Assembly: GCF_050632385.1 (NCBI RefSeq)
Contig: NZ_CP192599.1
Location: 3,906,001 to 3,970,000, forward strand
Length of the DNA: 64,000 nt
Direction of reading: 5' to 3'
From: Humitalea sp050632385
Lineage (GTDB): Bacteria; Pseudomonadota; Alphaproteobacteria; Acetobacterales; Acetobacteraceae
Part shown: positions 7,445 to 16,218 of the stretch, one piece after another
How the letters are laid out: each line of letters opens with the position of its first letter
Position numbering within the stretch: position 1 is the first letter of the stretch
Position numbers and translations under genes: made by a program
The notes under the pieces: model-generated
What the model saw: the letters and a program-made list of their open reading frames with translations, nothing else
Database searches by the model: none
Told to the model about the DNA's origin: nothing

Positions 7445-10021
7445 TCAATCCTCACTGCGCCGGGTCAGGACCTCGCGCTTGCCGACGTGGTTCGCGGCGC
7501 CGACGACGCCTTCTTTTTCCATCTGTTCGATGAGCTTGGCGGCGCGGTTGTAGCCGATGTTCAGGTGGCGCTGGACGAAGCTGGTGCTGGCCTTGCCTTC
7601 GCGGGTGACCAGGTCGACGGCTTGGTCGAAGAGCGATTTTTCGGCGTCCGACCCGGCGGCGATGCCGGACAGGCCGGGGTTGGAGCCGTCGTCGTCCTCG
7701 TCTGCCTCGGTGACTTCCTCGACGTAGGAGGGTTCGCCTTGCTCGCGCAGCCAGTCGACCACGCGTTCGACTTCGGCGTCGGACACGAAGGGTCCGTGCA
7801 CGCGGGCCAGGCGGCCGCCGCCGGCCATGTGCAGCATGTCGCCCATGCCCAGGAGTTGTTCGGCACCCTGCTCGCCCAGGATGGTGCGGCTGTCGATCTT
7901 GCTGGTGACGCTGAAGGAGATGCGCGTCGGGAAGTTCGCCTTGATGGTGCCGGTGATGACGTCCACCGACGGGCGCTGGGTCGCCATGATCACGTGGATG
8001 CCGGCGGCGCGGGCCATCTGCGCGAGGCGTTGGACGGCGGCCTCGATCTCCTTGCCGGCGACGATCATCAGGTCGGCCATTTCGTCGATGACCACGACGA
8101 TCATCGGCAGCAGGGTCAGCGCCAGGGGCTGGTCCTCGAAGACCGGCTTGCCGGTTTCGGGGTCGAAGCCCGTTTGCACGCGGCGGGTCGGCACCTGGCC
8201 GGTGCGGCGGGCCTCGGCGATCTTTTCGTTGAAGCCGGCGATGTTGCGGACGCCGAGTTGCGACATGGAACGATACCGCCGTTCCATCTCCCGCACCGTC
8301 CATTTCAGGGCGCCGATGGCCTTGGGCGGTTCGGTGACGACCGGCGCCAGCAGATGCGGGATGCGGTCATAGACCGACAGTTCCAGCATCTTTGGGTCGA
8401 TCATGATGAAGCGGCATTCGTCGGGCGTCAGGCGATATAGCAGCGACAGGATCATGGTGTTGATCCCGACCGACTTGCCCGACCCGGTGGTGCCGGCGAT
8501 CAGCAGGTGCGGCATTTTCGCAAGATCGGCCACGACGGGCGACCCGCCGATGTCCTTGCCCAGCGCCAGCGGCAGCCGCCCCGGGTTCCGCGCCCAGTCA
8601 TTGGCGCTCAAAAGTTCGTGCAGATAGACCGTCTCGCGCTTGGCGTTCGGCATTTCGATACCGATGACGTTGCGCATCGGGACGGTGGCGATACGCACAG
8701 CCAGCACGCTCATGCTGCGGGCGATGTCGTCGGACAGGCCGATGACCCGGGCGGATTTGGTGCCGGGGGCCGGTTCCAGCTCGTACAGCGTCACGACCGG
8801 GCCGGGGCGGATTTCGACGATGCGGCCGCGCACGCCGTAATCCTCCAGCACGCTTTCCAGCATGCGGGCGTTGTTTTGCAGGGCTTCTTCCGACGGCCCC
8901 TGGTCGCGGCGCGGCGGCGCCACGGTCAGCAGGTCGAGCGGCGGCGGGCGATAGCGGCCATCGGGCAGGTCGAGCGCGGGTTGGTTGGCCTCCGGCCGCT
9001 TGCGCGGGGCGGGGGTGCGGTCGGCGACGCGGGGCTTTTCGCCGCGCGGCGGGGGCGTCGGGGCGGCGGGTTCGGGTTCGCCCGCGGCGCTTTCGGCATT
9101 GCGCAGCAGGGTGGACAGGCGCGGTTCCGCGGGGCGTTCGCGCCGGCGCAGCAGGCCGGTGACGGCGGCGGTGGTGCGGGCCGCGAGGCCCGGCCCTTCG
9201 GAGACGGTGGACAGGCGTTCGCGCCCCGATGCAGGCGTGGGTTCGGGCGTGGGCTCCGGCGCGTCGTCGCGCTGCAACGGGGCGACGCGCATCGGCCGGG
9301 GCGGCGGCGGCATGGGCGCCCAATCCTGGCTGCGCTGCGCGTCGGCGGCGCGTGGTGCCGGCTTCATCCGGGCGGCCAGCCAGCCCGCGCCGCCACGCGC
9401 GGCGCCGCCGGCACGCCGCATGGACCCGCGCGGCAGGGCGATGCCGAACCAGGCCGACAGCACGGCCGCGCCGACAAGGCCGATCTGGGCCACGGCCGCG
9501 CCATAGGGGCCGAAGAGGTTTCCCGGCAGGCCGGCGACCCAGCCGGCCAGGGGCGGGCCAACGGCACCGCCCGCGCCGGCGGCACCGGCCAGCCCCGGCG
9601 GCAGTGGGGCCAGGGTCAGCGCCGCCGCGACCAGCGGCAGCGCCGCCAAAAGCGCCGCCAGCCGGCCGGCGAAGGGGGCAAGGCCGCGATGGGCCGCAAG
9701 CCTGCCGGCCCAGACCAGCAGGCTGGCGGGCAGCACCAGCGCCGCCCAGCCAAAGGTCTGCCACAGCAGGTCGGCCACGATGGCGCCACCCGGGCCGGCC
9801 AGGTTCTGCACCGGCTGATGCGTCGCGGTGGACAGCGACGGATCAGCCGCGTTGTAACTGCCGAGCGCCACCAGCAGCCCCAGCCCCGCCAGCCCGACCA
9901 GCAGACCCCCGGTTTCGGCCGCGCGCCGCGCGAGCGCCGCCTTGACGGCGGGCGAGGCAAAACGGTTGCCGCCGGGGCGGGCGGCTTCGGCGGCGCGTTC
10001 GACAAGTGCGGCACGGGGCAT
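7445..10021 (-). CDS. ftsK: DNA translocase FtsK
   Basis: Septum-anchored double-stranded DNA pump that clears and aligns chromosome ends during division. It has 858 residues. The N-terminal 200 residues hold four hydrophobic segments. A Pro/Arg-rich linker of about 180 residues follows, then the RecA-like motor with Walker A GTTGSGKS (about 508-516) and Walker B VVVIDEMADLM (about 635-645). The C-terminal winged-helix gamma domain (from EKSLFDQAVDLV) recognises KOPS sites. It stands alone, in convergent orientation with the zinc-ribbon gene. Confidence 0.96.
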   Translation of the reverse strand: MPRAALVERAAEAARPGGNRFASPAVKAALARRAAETGGLLVGLAGLGLLVALGSYNAADPSLSTATHQPVQNLAGPGGAIVADLLWQTFGWAALVLPASLLVWAGRLAAHRGLAPFAGRLAALLAALPLVAAALTLAPLPPGLAGAAGAGGAVGPPLAGWVAGLPGNLFGPYGAAVAQIGLVGAAVLSAWFGIALPRGSMRRAGGAARGGAGWLAARMKPAPRAADAQRSQDWAPMPPPPRPMRVAPLQRDDAPEPTPEPTPASGRERLSTVSEGPGLAARTTAAVTGLLRRRERPAEPRLSTLLRNAESAAGEPEPAAPTPPPRGEKPRVADRTPAPRKRPEANQPALDLPDGRYRPPPLDLLTVAPPRRDQGPSEEALQNNARMLESVLEDYGVRGRIVEIRPGPVVTLYELEPAPGTKSARVIGLSDDIARSMSVLAVRIATVPMRNVIGIEMPNAKRETVYLHELLSANDWARNPGRLPLALGKDIGGSPVVADLAKMPHLLIAGTTGSGKSVGINTMILSLLYRLTPDECRFIMIDPKMLELSVYDRIPHLLAPVVTEPPKAIGALKWTVREMERRYRSMSQLGVRNIAGFNEKIAEARRTGQVPTRRVQTGFDPETGKPVFEDQPLALTLLPMIVVVIDEMADLMIVAGKEIEAAVQRLAQMARAAGIHVIMATQRPSVDVITGTIKANFPTRISFSVTSKIDSRTILGEQGAEQLLGMGDMLHMAGGGRLARVHGPFVSDAEVERVVDWLREQGEPSYVEEVTEADEDDDGSNPGLSGIAAGSDAEKSLFDQAVDLVTREGKASTSFVQRHLNIGYNRAAKLIEQMEKEGVVGAANHVGKREVLTRRSED

Positions 10022-10111
10022 CGGCGGTGATACTGCTTCAGGTGATACGGCAGCCTAGCACCACAGGTGCCTGACGCGGCAGGGGTTATTCAACCGCCGG
10101 CTTCAAGACGC

Positions 10112-10140
10112 AAAAAGGGCGCCGGGTTGCCCCGGCGCCC
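10112..10140 (-). terminator. Rho-independent terminator of amtB
   Basis: Read on the minus strand, a perfect 10-bp stem (GGGCGCCGGG, 4-base loop, complement) is followed directly by TTTTTG. It lies 33 bases beyond the amtB stop codon. Confidence 0.85.
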
Positions 10141-10173
10141 TCGCTTGGACCAAGCCCCGAAGGGGGGGTGGGC

Positions 10174-11514
10174 TCAGCCCATGCGTTCGCCGTGCAGCGA
10201 CACGTCCAGGCCCTCGCGTTCCTCTTCTTCGGTCACGCGCAGGCCGATCAGGATGTCCACGATCTTCAGCAGGATGTAGGACGCGACCGCCGTATAGGCG
10301 AAGACCGCGGCCGAGGCCTGGACCTGGATGATCAGCTGATCCATCGAACCGATGATGCCGTCCGGCGCCGCGGTCGTCGCCGACAGCGGGCCATAGGCGA
10401 ACCAGCCGACCAGGATGGCGCCGACGATGCCGCAGATGCCATGCACGCCAAAGGCGTCCAGGCTGTCGTCGTAGCCGCACATGTGCTTCAGCGCGGTGGC
10501 GCCCCAGAAGCCCGCGAGACCGGCGACCAGGCCGATGATCACGGCCGGGATCGGCAGCACGAAGCCCGAGGCCGGAGTGATCGCGACCAGGCCGGCCACG
10601 ACGCCCGAGATCGCGCCCAGCACCGACGGCTTACCCTTGATGATCCACTCGGCGAAGATCCAGGCCAGCGCCGCGGCGGCCGCGGCCAGTTGCGTGACCA
10701 GCATGGCCATGCCCGCACGGCCGCCGGCGGTCAGCGCCGAACCAGCGTTGAAGCCGAACCAGCCCACCCACAGCAGGCTGGCGCCGATGACGGCGAAGGC
10801 CAAGTTGTAGGGCGACATGTTGTCGGCGCCGAGCCCGACGCGCTTGCCCAGGACAAGCGCACAGATCAGGCCGGCGACACCGGCGTTGATGTGCACGACC
10901 GTGCCGCCCGCGAAATCGAGCGCGCCCAGGGCAAAAATCCAGCCATTCGGATGCCAGACCCAATGCGCGATCGGGCTGTAGACGACCAGCGACCACAGGA
11001 TGGTGAAGACCACCAGCGCCGAGAACTTCATCCGGTCGGCGAAAGCACCGGCGATCAGCGCCGGGGTGATGATGGCGAAGGTCATCTGGAACATCAGGAA
11101 GACGCTCTCGGGGATGGTCATCGCCACCGCCGCGTCGCCCGTGCCCAGGGTGAAGGGCTTGTCCCAGTTCTCGGCCAGGCCGTTCAGGAACAGGCGCGAG
11201 AAGTCGCCGACATAGGCACCGCCCTCACCAAAGGCCAGCGAGTAGCCCACGACCATCCAGACGATCGAGATGATCGCCGCGATCGAGACCGACTGCATCA
11301 TGGTGGCCAGGATGTTCTTCTTGCGGACCATGCCCGCGTAGAAGAGCGCCAGGCCCGGCACGGTCATCATCAGGACCAGTGCGGTGGAGGTGAGCATCCA
11401 GGCGGTATCGCCGGCGTCGACCTTGGGCGCTGCATCCTGGGCGAACGCCGGCATGGCGGCGAACAGCAGGACAGGCAACGGCGCGAAGGCGCCGCGCGCC
11501 AGAAAGCGCATCAT
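10174..11514 (-). CDS. amtB: Ammonium transporter
   Basis: Inner-membrane ammonium channel/transporter of 446 residues. A cleavable signal peptide (hydrophobic segment ending in AMPAFAQ) is followed by 11 predicted membrane helices. The family motif DFAGGTVVHINAG carries the first pore histidine and GVHGICG the second. The ATG at 11514 is preceded by GAGGGG 8-9 bases upstream; an in-frame start at 11562 would add a non-conserved 16-residue leader and lies inside the gap after glnK. It follows the PII gene after 44 bases, the classic glnK-amtB pair in which PII blocks the channel when nitrogen is plentiful. Confidence 0.95.
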   Translation of the reverse strand: MMRFLARGAFAPLPVLLFAAMPAFAQDAAPKVDAGDTAWMLTSTALVLMMTVPGLALFYAGMVRKKNILATMMQSVSIAAIISIVWMVVGYSLAFGEGGAYVGDFSRLFLNGLAENWDKPFTLGTGDAAVAMTIPESVFLMFQMTFAIITPALIAGAFADRMKFSALVVFTILWSLVVYSPIAHWVWHPNGWIFALGALDFAGGTVVHINAGVAGLICALVLGKRVGLGADNMSPYNLAFAVIGASLLWVGWFGFNAGSALTAGGRAGMAMLVTQLAAAAAALAWIFAEWIIKGKPSVLGAISGVVAGLVAITPASGFVLPIPAVIIGLVAGLAGFWGATALKHMCGYDDSLDAFGVHGICGIVGAILVGWFAYGPLSATTAAPDGIIGSMDQLIIQVQASAAVFAYTAVASYILLKIVDILIGLRVTEEEEREGLDVSLHGERMG

Positions 11515-11558
11515 TCTATTTCCCCTCGTCGGATTGATTGGTGGCGTCAGATCGGCAG

Positions 11559-11897
11559 TCACAGCGCGGCGTCGTCCGTCTCACCGGTGCGGATGCGCAG
11601 GGCGCGTTCCACATCGAGGACGAAGATCTTGCCGTCGCCGATCTTGCCGGTGCGGGCGGTGCCGGCGATCGCTTCGACGACCGCATCGACCATGTCGGCC
11701 GGCACGGCGACCTCGATCTTCAATTTGGGGAGGAAGGAGACGTGGTATTCCGCCCCCCGGTAGATCTCGGTCTGGCCCTTCTGGCGCCCGAAACCCTTGA
11801 CTTCCGTCACCGTCAGCCCTTGCACGCCGAGCGGGGTGAGCGCCTCGCGCACCTCGTCCAATTTGAACGGCTTGATGATCGCGATCACCAACTTCAT
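11559..11897 (-). CDS. glnK: Nitrogen regulatory protein P-II
   Basis: A trimeric signal-transduction protein of 112 residues, full length for PII. The T-loop KGFGRQKGQTEIYRGAEY contains the uridylylation site Tyr51. The B-loop TGKIGDGKIFV and the start MKLVIAIIKPFKLDEV are canonical. The linkage to amtB argues for GlnK rather than the glnA-linked GlnB, although residues alone do not separate them. An AAGGGGG ribosome-binding site precedes the ATG at 11897; longer in-frame extensions have no PII similarity. A sigma-54-type promoter sits 47 bases upstream. Confidence 0.95.
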   Translation of the reverse strand: MKLVIAIIKPFKLDEVREALTPLGVQGLTVTEVKGFGRQKGQTEIYRGAEYHVSFLPKLKIEVAVPADMVDAVVEAIAGTARTGKIGDGKIFVLDVERALRIRTGETDDAAL

Positions 11898-11943
11898 TTG
11901 AAACTCGCCCCCTTGTTCAGTCAGCACGTCTGGGGGTTGTGTT

Positions 11944-11959
11944 ACCAAACCCCGTGCCA
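11944..11959 (-). promoter_or_regulatory. Sigma-54 (RpoN) promoter of glnK-amtB
   Basis: On the minus strand the sequence is TGGCACGGGGTTTGGT. It matches the -24/-12 consensus TGGCACG-N4-TTGC at every position except the last C of the -12 box (G here). The spacing is correct and the expected start site is about 35 bases before the glnK ATG. Nitrogen control of glnK-amtB by NtrC and sigma-54 is well known in proteobacteria. No clear NtrC site was identified upstream by eye. Confidence 0.7.
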
Positions 11960-12108
11960 CGCGGGACCGAACGCCCGGCCGATTGCATTTTCGGCCGCAG
12001 CGTGAGGCAAACCGCCGCCGACAGCCTGCCGCGGCGATGCGGCGGACCAAGGGGCATGATTTTTTTGCTTAGAGATTAGGCAGCCGACCCTGCAACCGGC
12101 GCCCCCCG

Positions 12109-13383
12109 ATGGAGCAGACCGCCAAGATGACCGACAGTTCACACGCCGCATCCCTGGCAGAGGTCTGCATCATCGGCGCGGGGCCCGTGGGCGCCACGCT
12201 GGGCGCGCTGCTCGCCGCCGCGGGGGTGACGGTCGCGGTGATCGACGCCGCGCCATTGCCGCCGATGGAAATGCCGGCCTTCGACGGCCGCGCCTATGCC
12301 ATCGCCGCGACCTCTCGCAACCTGCTGGACGCCGCCGGCATCTGGGCGCGGCTGCCGGCCGAACCCTGTGCCATCCGCGCGATCCGCGTGGCCGATGGGC
12401 GCCCGGGCGAGGCGCCATCGCACCTCAGCCTGCATTTCGACGCGGCGGATGCCGGGGAGGAAGCGTTTGGCTGGATGATCGAGGCGCGGGCCCTGCGGGT
12501 CGCGCTTAATGCCCGCCTGCCAGGCATGGCGAACCTGTCGGTCTTCGCGCCGACCGAAGCGACGGTGGAGCGCGATGCCGAGGGCGCCACCGTGACCCTG
12601 ACCAACGGCCATCGCATCACCGCCCGGCTGGTCGTCGCGGCCGAGGGCCGTCGCAGTCCCCTGCGGCGCGGCGCCGGCATCGGGGAGGCCGGGTTCGACT
12701 ATCACCAGATGGGGCTGGTCGGCGCCTTCGCCCATGAACGCCCGCATGACGGCTTGGCGCTGGAACAGTTCCTGCCGAACGGCCCCTTCGCCCAATTGCC
12801 GATGACCGGCACGGCAGAGCATCCGAACCTGTCGGCCTATGTCTGGTCCGACCGCACCGATATCGCCAAGGCCGCGCTGGACCTGACCGACGCCGGCTTC
12901 GGCCGCGAATTGAGACGCCGGATGGGCGGGCATCTGGGGGCGGTCACGCCGGTCGGGCGGCGTTGGTCCTATCCGCTGACCGCGATGCATGTGCAGCGCC
13001 TGACCGACACCCGCCTGGCCATCGTCGGCGATGCGGCGCACGGCATCCACCCGATCGCGGGCCAAGGGCTGAACCTGGGCTTCCGGGACGTGGCGGCCCT
13101 GGCCGAGGCGGTGATCGAGGCGGTGAACGCGGGGGAAGACCCGGGCGGCGCGTCGGTGCTGGCGCGCTATCAGGCAGCCCGGCGCGGCGACAATCTGGTG
13201 ATGCTGGGCGCAACCCATGCGCTGGAACGGCTTTTTGGCAATGACCTGGCCCCGATCCGCGCGGCGCGGCGCCTGGGCATCGGCGCGGTGGACCGGATGC
13301 CAGCGCTGAAACGCTGGTTCGCCCGACGGGCGATGGGGTTTGGCGGTGTCTCTGGGGGGCTGCTGGCCGGGCGGGGGGTGTGA
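12109..13383 (+). CDS. UbiH/UbiF-family FAD-dependent hydroxylase
   Basis: A class A flavoprotein monooxygenase of 424 residues, most likely for ring hydroxylation in ubiquinone synthesis. The FAD motif IIGAGPVGATLG is at residues 21-32. The RAYAIAATSRNLL stretch that follows the ADP-binding fold is typical of UbiH/UbiF/COQ6. The second FAD signature IVGDAAHGIHPIAGQGLNLGFRD is complete. An alternative start at 12127 (MTDSSHAAS) is equally possible; the first has no clear Shine-Dalgarno. Which ring position it modifies cannot be decided here, as alphaproteobacterial members (UbiH, UbiF, UbiL, UbiM) are hard to separate. Confidence 0.88.
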   Translation: MEQTAKMTDSSHAASLAEVCIIGAGPVGATLGALLAAAGVTVAVIDAAPLPPMEMPAFDGRAYAIAATSRNLLDAAGIWARLPAEPCAIRAIRVADGRPGEAPSHLSLHFDAADAGEEAFGWMIEARALRVALNARLPGMANLSVFAPTEATVERDAEGATVTLTNGHRITARLVVAAEGRRSPLRRGAGIGEAGFDYHQMGLVGAFAHERPHDGLALEQFLPNGPFAQLPMTGTAEHPNLSAYVWSDRTDIAKAALDLTDAGFGRELRRRMGGHLGAVTPVGRRWSYPLTAMHVQRLTDTRLAIVGDAAHGIHPIAGQGLNLGFRDVAALAEAVIEAVNAGEDPGGASVLARYQAARRGDNLVMLGATHALERLFGNDLAPIRAARRLGIGAVDRMPALKRWFARRAMGFGGVSGGLLAGRGV

Positions 13384-13440
13384 CTCGCGCGGCCAGGGTG
13401 GCTATGACCCGCAGCCCAATGCCGCGAACAGAGTCCTGAT

Positions 13441-13692
13441 ATGACCGACACCCCGCCCGACCGCCTTTCCGCCAACCCCAAAAGCCCGTTCCATGACGCG
13501 GCCCTGCTGGAACGCGGCATCGGCATCCGCTTCAAGGGCGTCGAGAAGACCAACGTCGACGAGTATTGCATCAGCGAAGGCTGGGTGCGCGTCACCGTCG
13601 GCAACAGCATGGACCGCCAGGGCCGGCCGCTGACCATGAAGCTGCAAGGCACGGTCGAGGCCTATTTCCGCGACGTCCCAGCCGCCGGCTGA
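13441..13692 (+). CDS. DUF3297 family protein
   Basis: An 83-residue cytoplasmic protein matching DUF3297. The conserved core runs from PDRLSANPKSPFHDAALLERG through GIRFKG, EYCISEGWVRV and GRPLTMKLQGTVEAYF. Function unknown. It starts 57 bases after the UbiH-like gene on the same strand and may be co-transcribed with it. Confidence 0.85.
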   Translation: MTDTPPDRLSANPKSPFHDAALLERGIGIRFKGVEKTNVDEYCISEGWVRVTVGNSMDRQGRPLTMKLQGTVEAYFRDVPAAG

Positions 13693-13754
13693 GGGCGCCC
13701 GCCGCTCACGAAAGCGTTACTCGGCGGCGAAACGACCGCCTGTGCCATGCTTGC

Positions 13755-13782
13755 CCCAACCCCCGGTCAACAGGGGGTTGGG
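13755..13782 (+). promoter_or_regulatory. Leader hairpin covering the ribosome-binding site
   Basis: A perfect 10-bp stem (CCCAACCCCC, 8-base loop, GGGGGTTGGG) ends 9 bases before the SMP-30 ATG at 13792. Its 3' arm contains the first bases of the Shine-Dalgarno GGGAG (13780-13784), so a folded leader would hide the ribosome-binding site. It could also be an attenuator stem, though no T tract follows. Confidence 0.5.
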
Positions 13783-13791
13783 AGAAAACCA

Positions 13792-14871
13792 ATGACACAT
13801 GGCGAAAGCCTCGCCCGGCGCGGGGTGCTGACGGGTATCGCGGCGCTGGCCGCGACGCCGGTACTGGCGCAACGCGCCTATGGCCCCAATGCGCCGCCGC
13901 AGCGCTACCCCGATCCCGACATCATCACGCTGGACCCGCGGCGCTTCGGCGCGGCCCTGGGCAATGCCGCGATCCGGCGGCTGCACACGGGCATGGCCTG
14001 GGCCGAAGGCCCCGCCTGGCATGCGACCGGGCGCTTCCTGGTCTTTTCCGACATCCCCAACGACGAAGCCCTGCGCCTGACCGAGGAGAATATGCGGGTC
14101 AACCGCCGCTTCCGCAGCCCCTCCGGCTTCTCCAACGGCAATACCTTTGATCGCGAAGGGCGGCAGATCGCCTTCCGCCACTACCACCGCGACGTCGTGC
14201 GCTACGAACCCGATGGCCGCATCACGATCCTGGCCGCACGGGCGCCGGAAGGCGCGTTCAATGCGCCCAACGATGGCGTGGTCCTGCCTTCGGACGGTAG
14301 CATCTGGTTCACCGACCCGGGCTACGGCGCGCTGATGAACTACGAGGGCGAACGCGTGCCGCAATCGGCCGACAGCCCCCGCCCCTTCATGAAAGAGGCG
14401 GTCTGGCGCATCGATGGGCAATCGGGCGAAGTGACGAAACTCACGGACGCCCCCTTCAAGCCGAACGGACTGTGTTTCTCGCCCGATTACCGGACCTGCT
14501 ACATCGCCGACACCGGCGCGAGCCACTACCCCGACGCCAAGAAGCAGATCTGGGCCTTCGACGTGGACGGCCCACGCCTGCGCAACGGGCGCACCTTCGC
14601 CGACATGACCCTGGACGGCCGCGCCGGCATGGCCGACGGCATACGCGCCGATGAACGCGGCAACATCTGGTCCTCGGCCGGCTGGGTCGGGGATGGCTAC
14701 GACGGGGTGCACATCTTCGCGCCGAACGGCGATCGGATCGGGCAAATCAAACTGCCGGAAATCTGCTCCAACGTTTGCTTCGGCGGCACACGACGCAACA
14801 TCCTGTTCATGACCGCCAGCCAGTCACTCTACGCGGTGGCGGTGGAAACGCGCGGGGCGCATTTCTGCTGA
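13792..14871 (+). CDS. SMP-30/gluconolactonase-family protein, exported
   Basis: A six-bladed beta-propeller lactonase/esterase-like protein of 359 residues. The N-terminus (LARRGVLTGIAALAATPVLAQ) is a signal peptide with an Arg pair, possibly Tat-dependent, so the enzyme should be periplasmic. Family motifs are GMAWAEGPAW, DIPN, NAPNDGVVLPSDGSIWFTDPGYG and KPNGLCFSPD. The acidic and Asn residues in these are the usual metal ligands. The ATG at 13792 has GGGAG 7 bases upstream. Substrate unknown; sugar lactones are usual for the family. Confidence 0.88.
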   Translation: MTHGESLARRGVLTGIAALAATPVLAQRAYGPNAPPQRYPDPDIITLDPRRFGAALGNAAIRRLHTGMAWAEGPAWHATGRFLVFSDIPNDEALRLTEENMRVNRRFRSPSGFSNGNTFDREGRQIAFRHYHRDVVRYEPDGRITILAARAPEGAFNAPNDGVVLPSDGSIWFTDPGYGALMNYEGERVPQSADSPRPFMKEAVWRIDGQSGEVTKLTDAPFKPNGLCFSPDYRTCYIADTGASHYPDAKKQIWAFDVDGPRLRNGRTFADMTLDGRAGMADGIRADERGNIWSSAGWVGDGYDGVHIFAPNGDRIGQIKLPEICSNVCFGGTRRNILFMTASQSLYAVAVETRGAHFC

Positions 14872-14880
14872 CGGGTAGGT

Positions 14881-15112
14881 TGCGCTTTGAAAGGGGCGTT
14901 GCCCCTTTCAAACTATCCCCACCAAGGGGCCGTGGCCCCTTGGAACCCACGCGATTTGGCGCATCGGAGAGAGGGGCGTCGCAGGCGCGCCCGTCATCAA
15001 GCGCGCGACATGCCCCTCTCTCCGATGCGCCAATAACTCCGCCGGTCCAGGGGCGGCGGCCCCTGGTTGGGGGTGGTGTGGAGGGGGCGAACAGCCCCCT
15101 CCACGGCGCCAC
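14881..15112. repeat. Nested palindromic intergenic repeat, copy 2
   Basis: The second copy of the element at 7201-7431, again between convergent genes. It contains hairpins at 14886-14912 (12-bp perfect stem), 14922-14943 (10-bp), 15047-15066 (the same 20 bases as copy 1) and 15078-15104 (11-bp). A central inverted repeat pairs 14955-14977 with 15012-15034. The central arms share TTTGGC and AGGGGC ends with copy 1. The 11 bases between them differ, and in each copy the opposite arm changes to match. That pattern indicates selection for the stem or a mechanism that keeps arms matched. Confidence 0.8.
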
Positions 15113-15121
15113 CTCACCAGA

Positions 15122-16189
15122 TCAGCGAAACGCCGGCGCGTAGAGCGCGCCACCGGCGCTCCACAGCCGGTTCACGCCGCGGTCGATGCCCAGCGGTGCC
15201 AGGTTGCGCTCAAAAACTTCGTTCCAGTTGCCCACGGCCTTGATGGCGTTGAGCATCCACCGGTTGTCGATGCCGAGCATGGCGCCGAACCCGCCGGACA
15301 CGCCCAGCAGGCGCTGCACGCCGGGGTCGGTGCTGGTCAGGCGGCTGTCGGCGTTGGCGGCGGTGATGCCCAGTTCCTCGGCCTCGATCAGGCCGAAGGC
15401 GACCCAGCGCACGATCTCAAGCCAGCGCTGGTCGCCTTGCGCGACGACGGGGCTGTAGGGTTCCTTGGACAGCACTTCCGGCAGGATGACGAAATCGGCC
15501 GGGTTCGGCGCGCGTTGCAGGGTGCCGGCCAGGGCGCCGCGATCCCAGTTCATCGCATCGCAACGGCCGGAGAACAGCGCCTGGAAAATCTCCTCCAGGT
15601 TCTGCATGACCAGCGGGTTGAGGCGGATGTTGTTGGCGCGCCCGAAGTCGCCGACGATGAGTTCGTTGGTCGAACCGGTCTGCACGCAGACGGTCGCGCC
15701 ATCCAGGCCCCGCGCCGAGGTCAGCCCCGGCTGCCGCCGCGCCAGGAAGCCCGCGCCGTCGTAGTAGATGATTGCCGGGAATTCGAGGCCGAGCTGCACG
15801 TCGCGCACGAAGGTATAGGTGGTGTTGCGCGACAGCACGTCGATTTCGCCCGATTGCAGCGCGGTGAAACGCGCCTGCGCGGAATAGGGCGTGAAGCGCA
15901 CCTTGTTCGGATCGCCCAGCACGGCCGCGGCCAGCGCGCGGCAGTAATCGGCGTCGAAACCGCGCCAGACGCCCTGGCTATCCGGCACCGAAAAGCCAGG
16001 CGTGCCCTGCGACACGCCGCAGCGGATGTGGTCACGCGCGCGCACGCCATCGAAGATCGGCGAGGCGCCGCGCACCGCGCTCGTGGGGGCGGCGGGGGCG
16101 GCCGGCGCGGCGGGCGCCTGGGCCGCGGCCAGGCCCGGCAGCAGGAGGAGCGGCGCCGCGAGCATCGCGGTCCTTAGGGTTTGGAGCAT
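15122..16189 (-). CDS. Amino acid ABC transporter substrate-binding protein
   Basis: A 355-residue periplasmic receptor of the AapJ/general L-amino acid type (extracellular solute-binding family 3). The signal peptide runs to GLAAAQA, followed by an Ala/Pro linker. The mature start GVRARDHIRCGVSQGTPGFS and the segment GVWRGFDADYCRALAAAVLGD are typical of AapJ. No permease or ATPase gene is next to it, so it must pair with transporters encoded elsewhere. It lies 29 bases after dadA in the same direction, consistent with uptake and oxidation of amino acids. Confidence 0.88.
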   Translation of the reverse strand: MLQTLRTAMLAAPLLLLPGLAAAQAPAAPAAPAAPTSAVRGASPIFDGVRARDHIRCGVSQGTPGFSVPDSQGVWRGFDADYCRALAAAVLGDPNKVRFTPYSAQARFTALQSGEIDVLSRNTTYTFVRDVQLGLEFPAIIYYDGAGFLARRQPGLTSARGLDGATVCVQTGSTNELIVGDFGRANNIRLNPLVMQNLEEIFQALFSGRCDAMNWDRGALAGTLQRAPNPADFVILPEVLSKEPYSPVVAQGDQRWLEIVRWVAFGLIEAEELGITAANADSRLTSTDPGVQRLLGVSGGFGAMLGIDNRWMLNAIKAVGNWNEVFERNLAPLGIDRGVNRLWSAGGALYAPAFR

Positions 16190-16218
16190 GCGTGTTTCCT
16201 GCCTGGCTGAAGGGGCCA

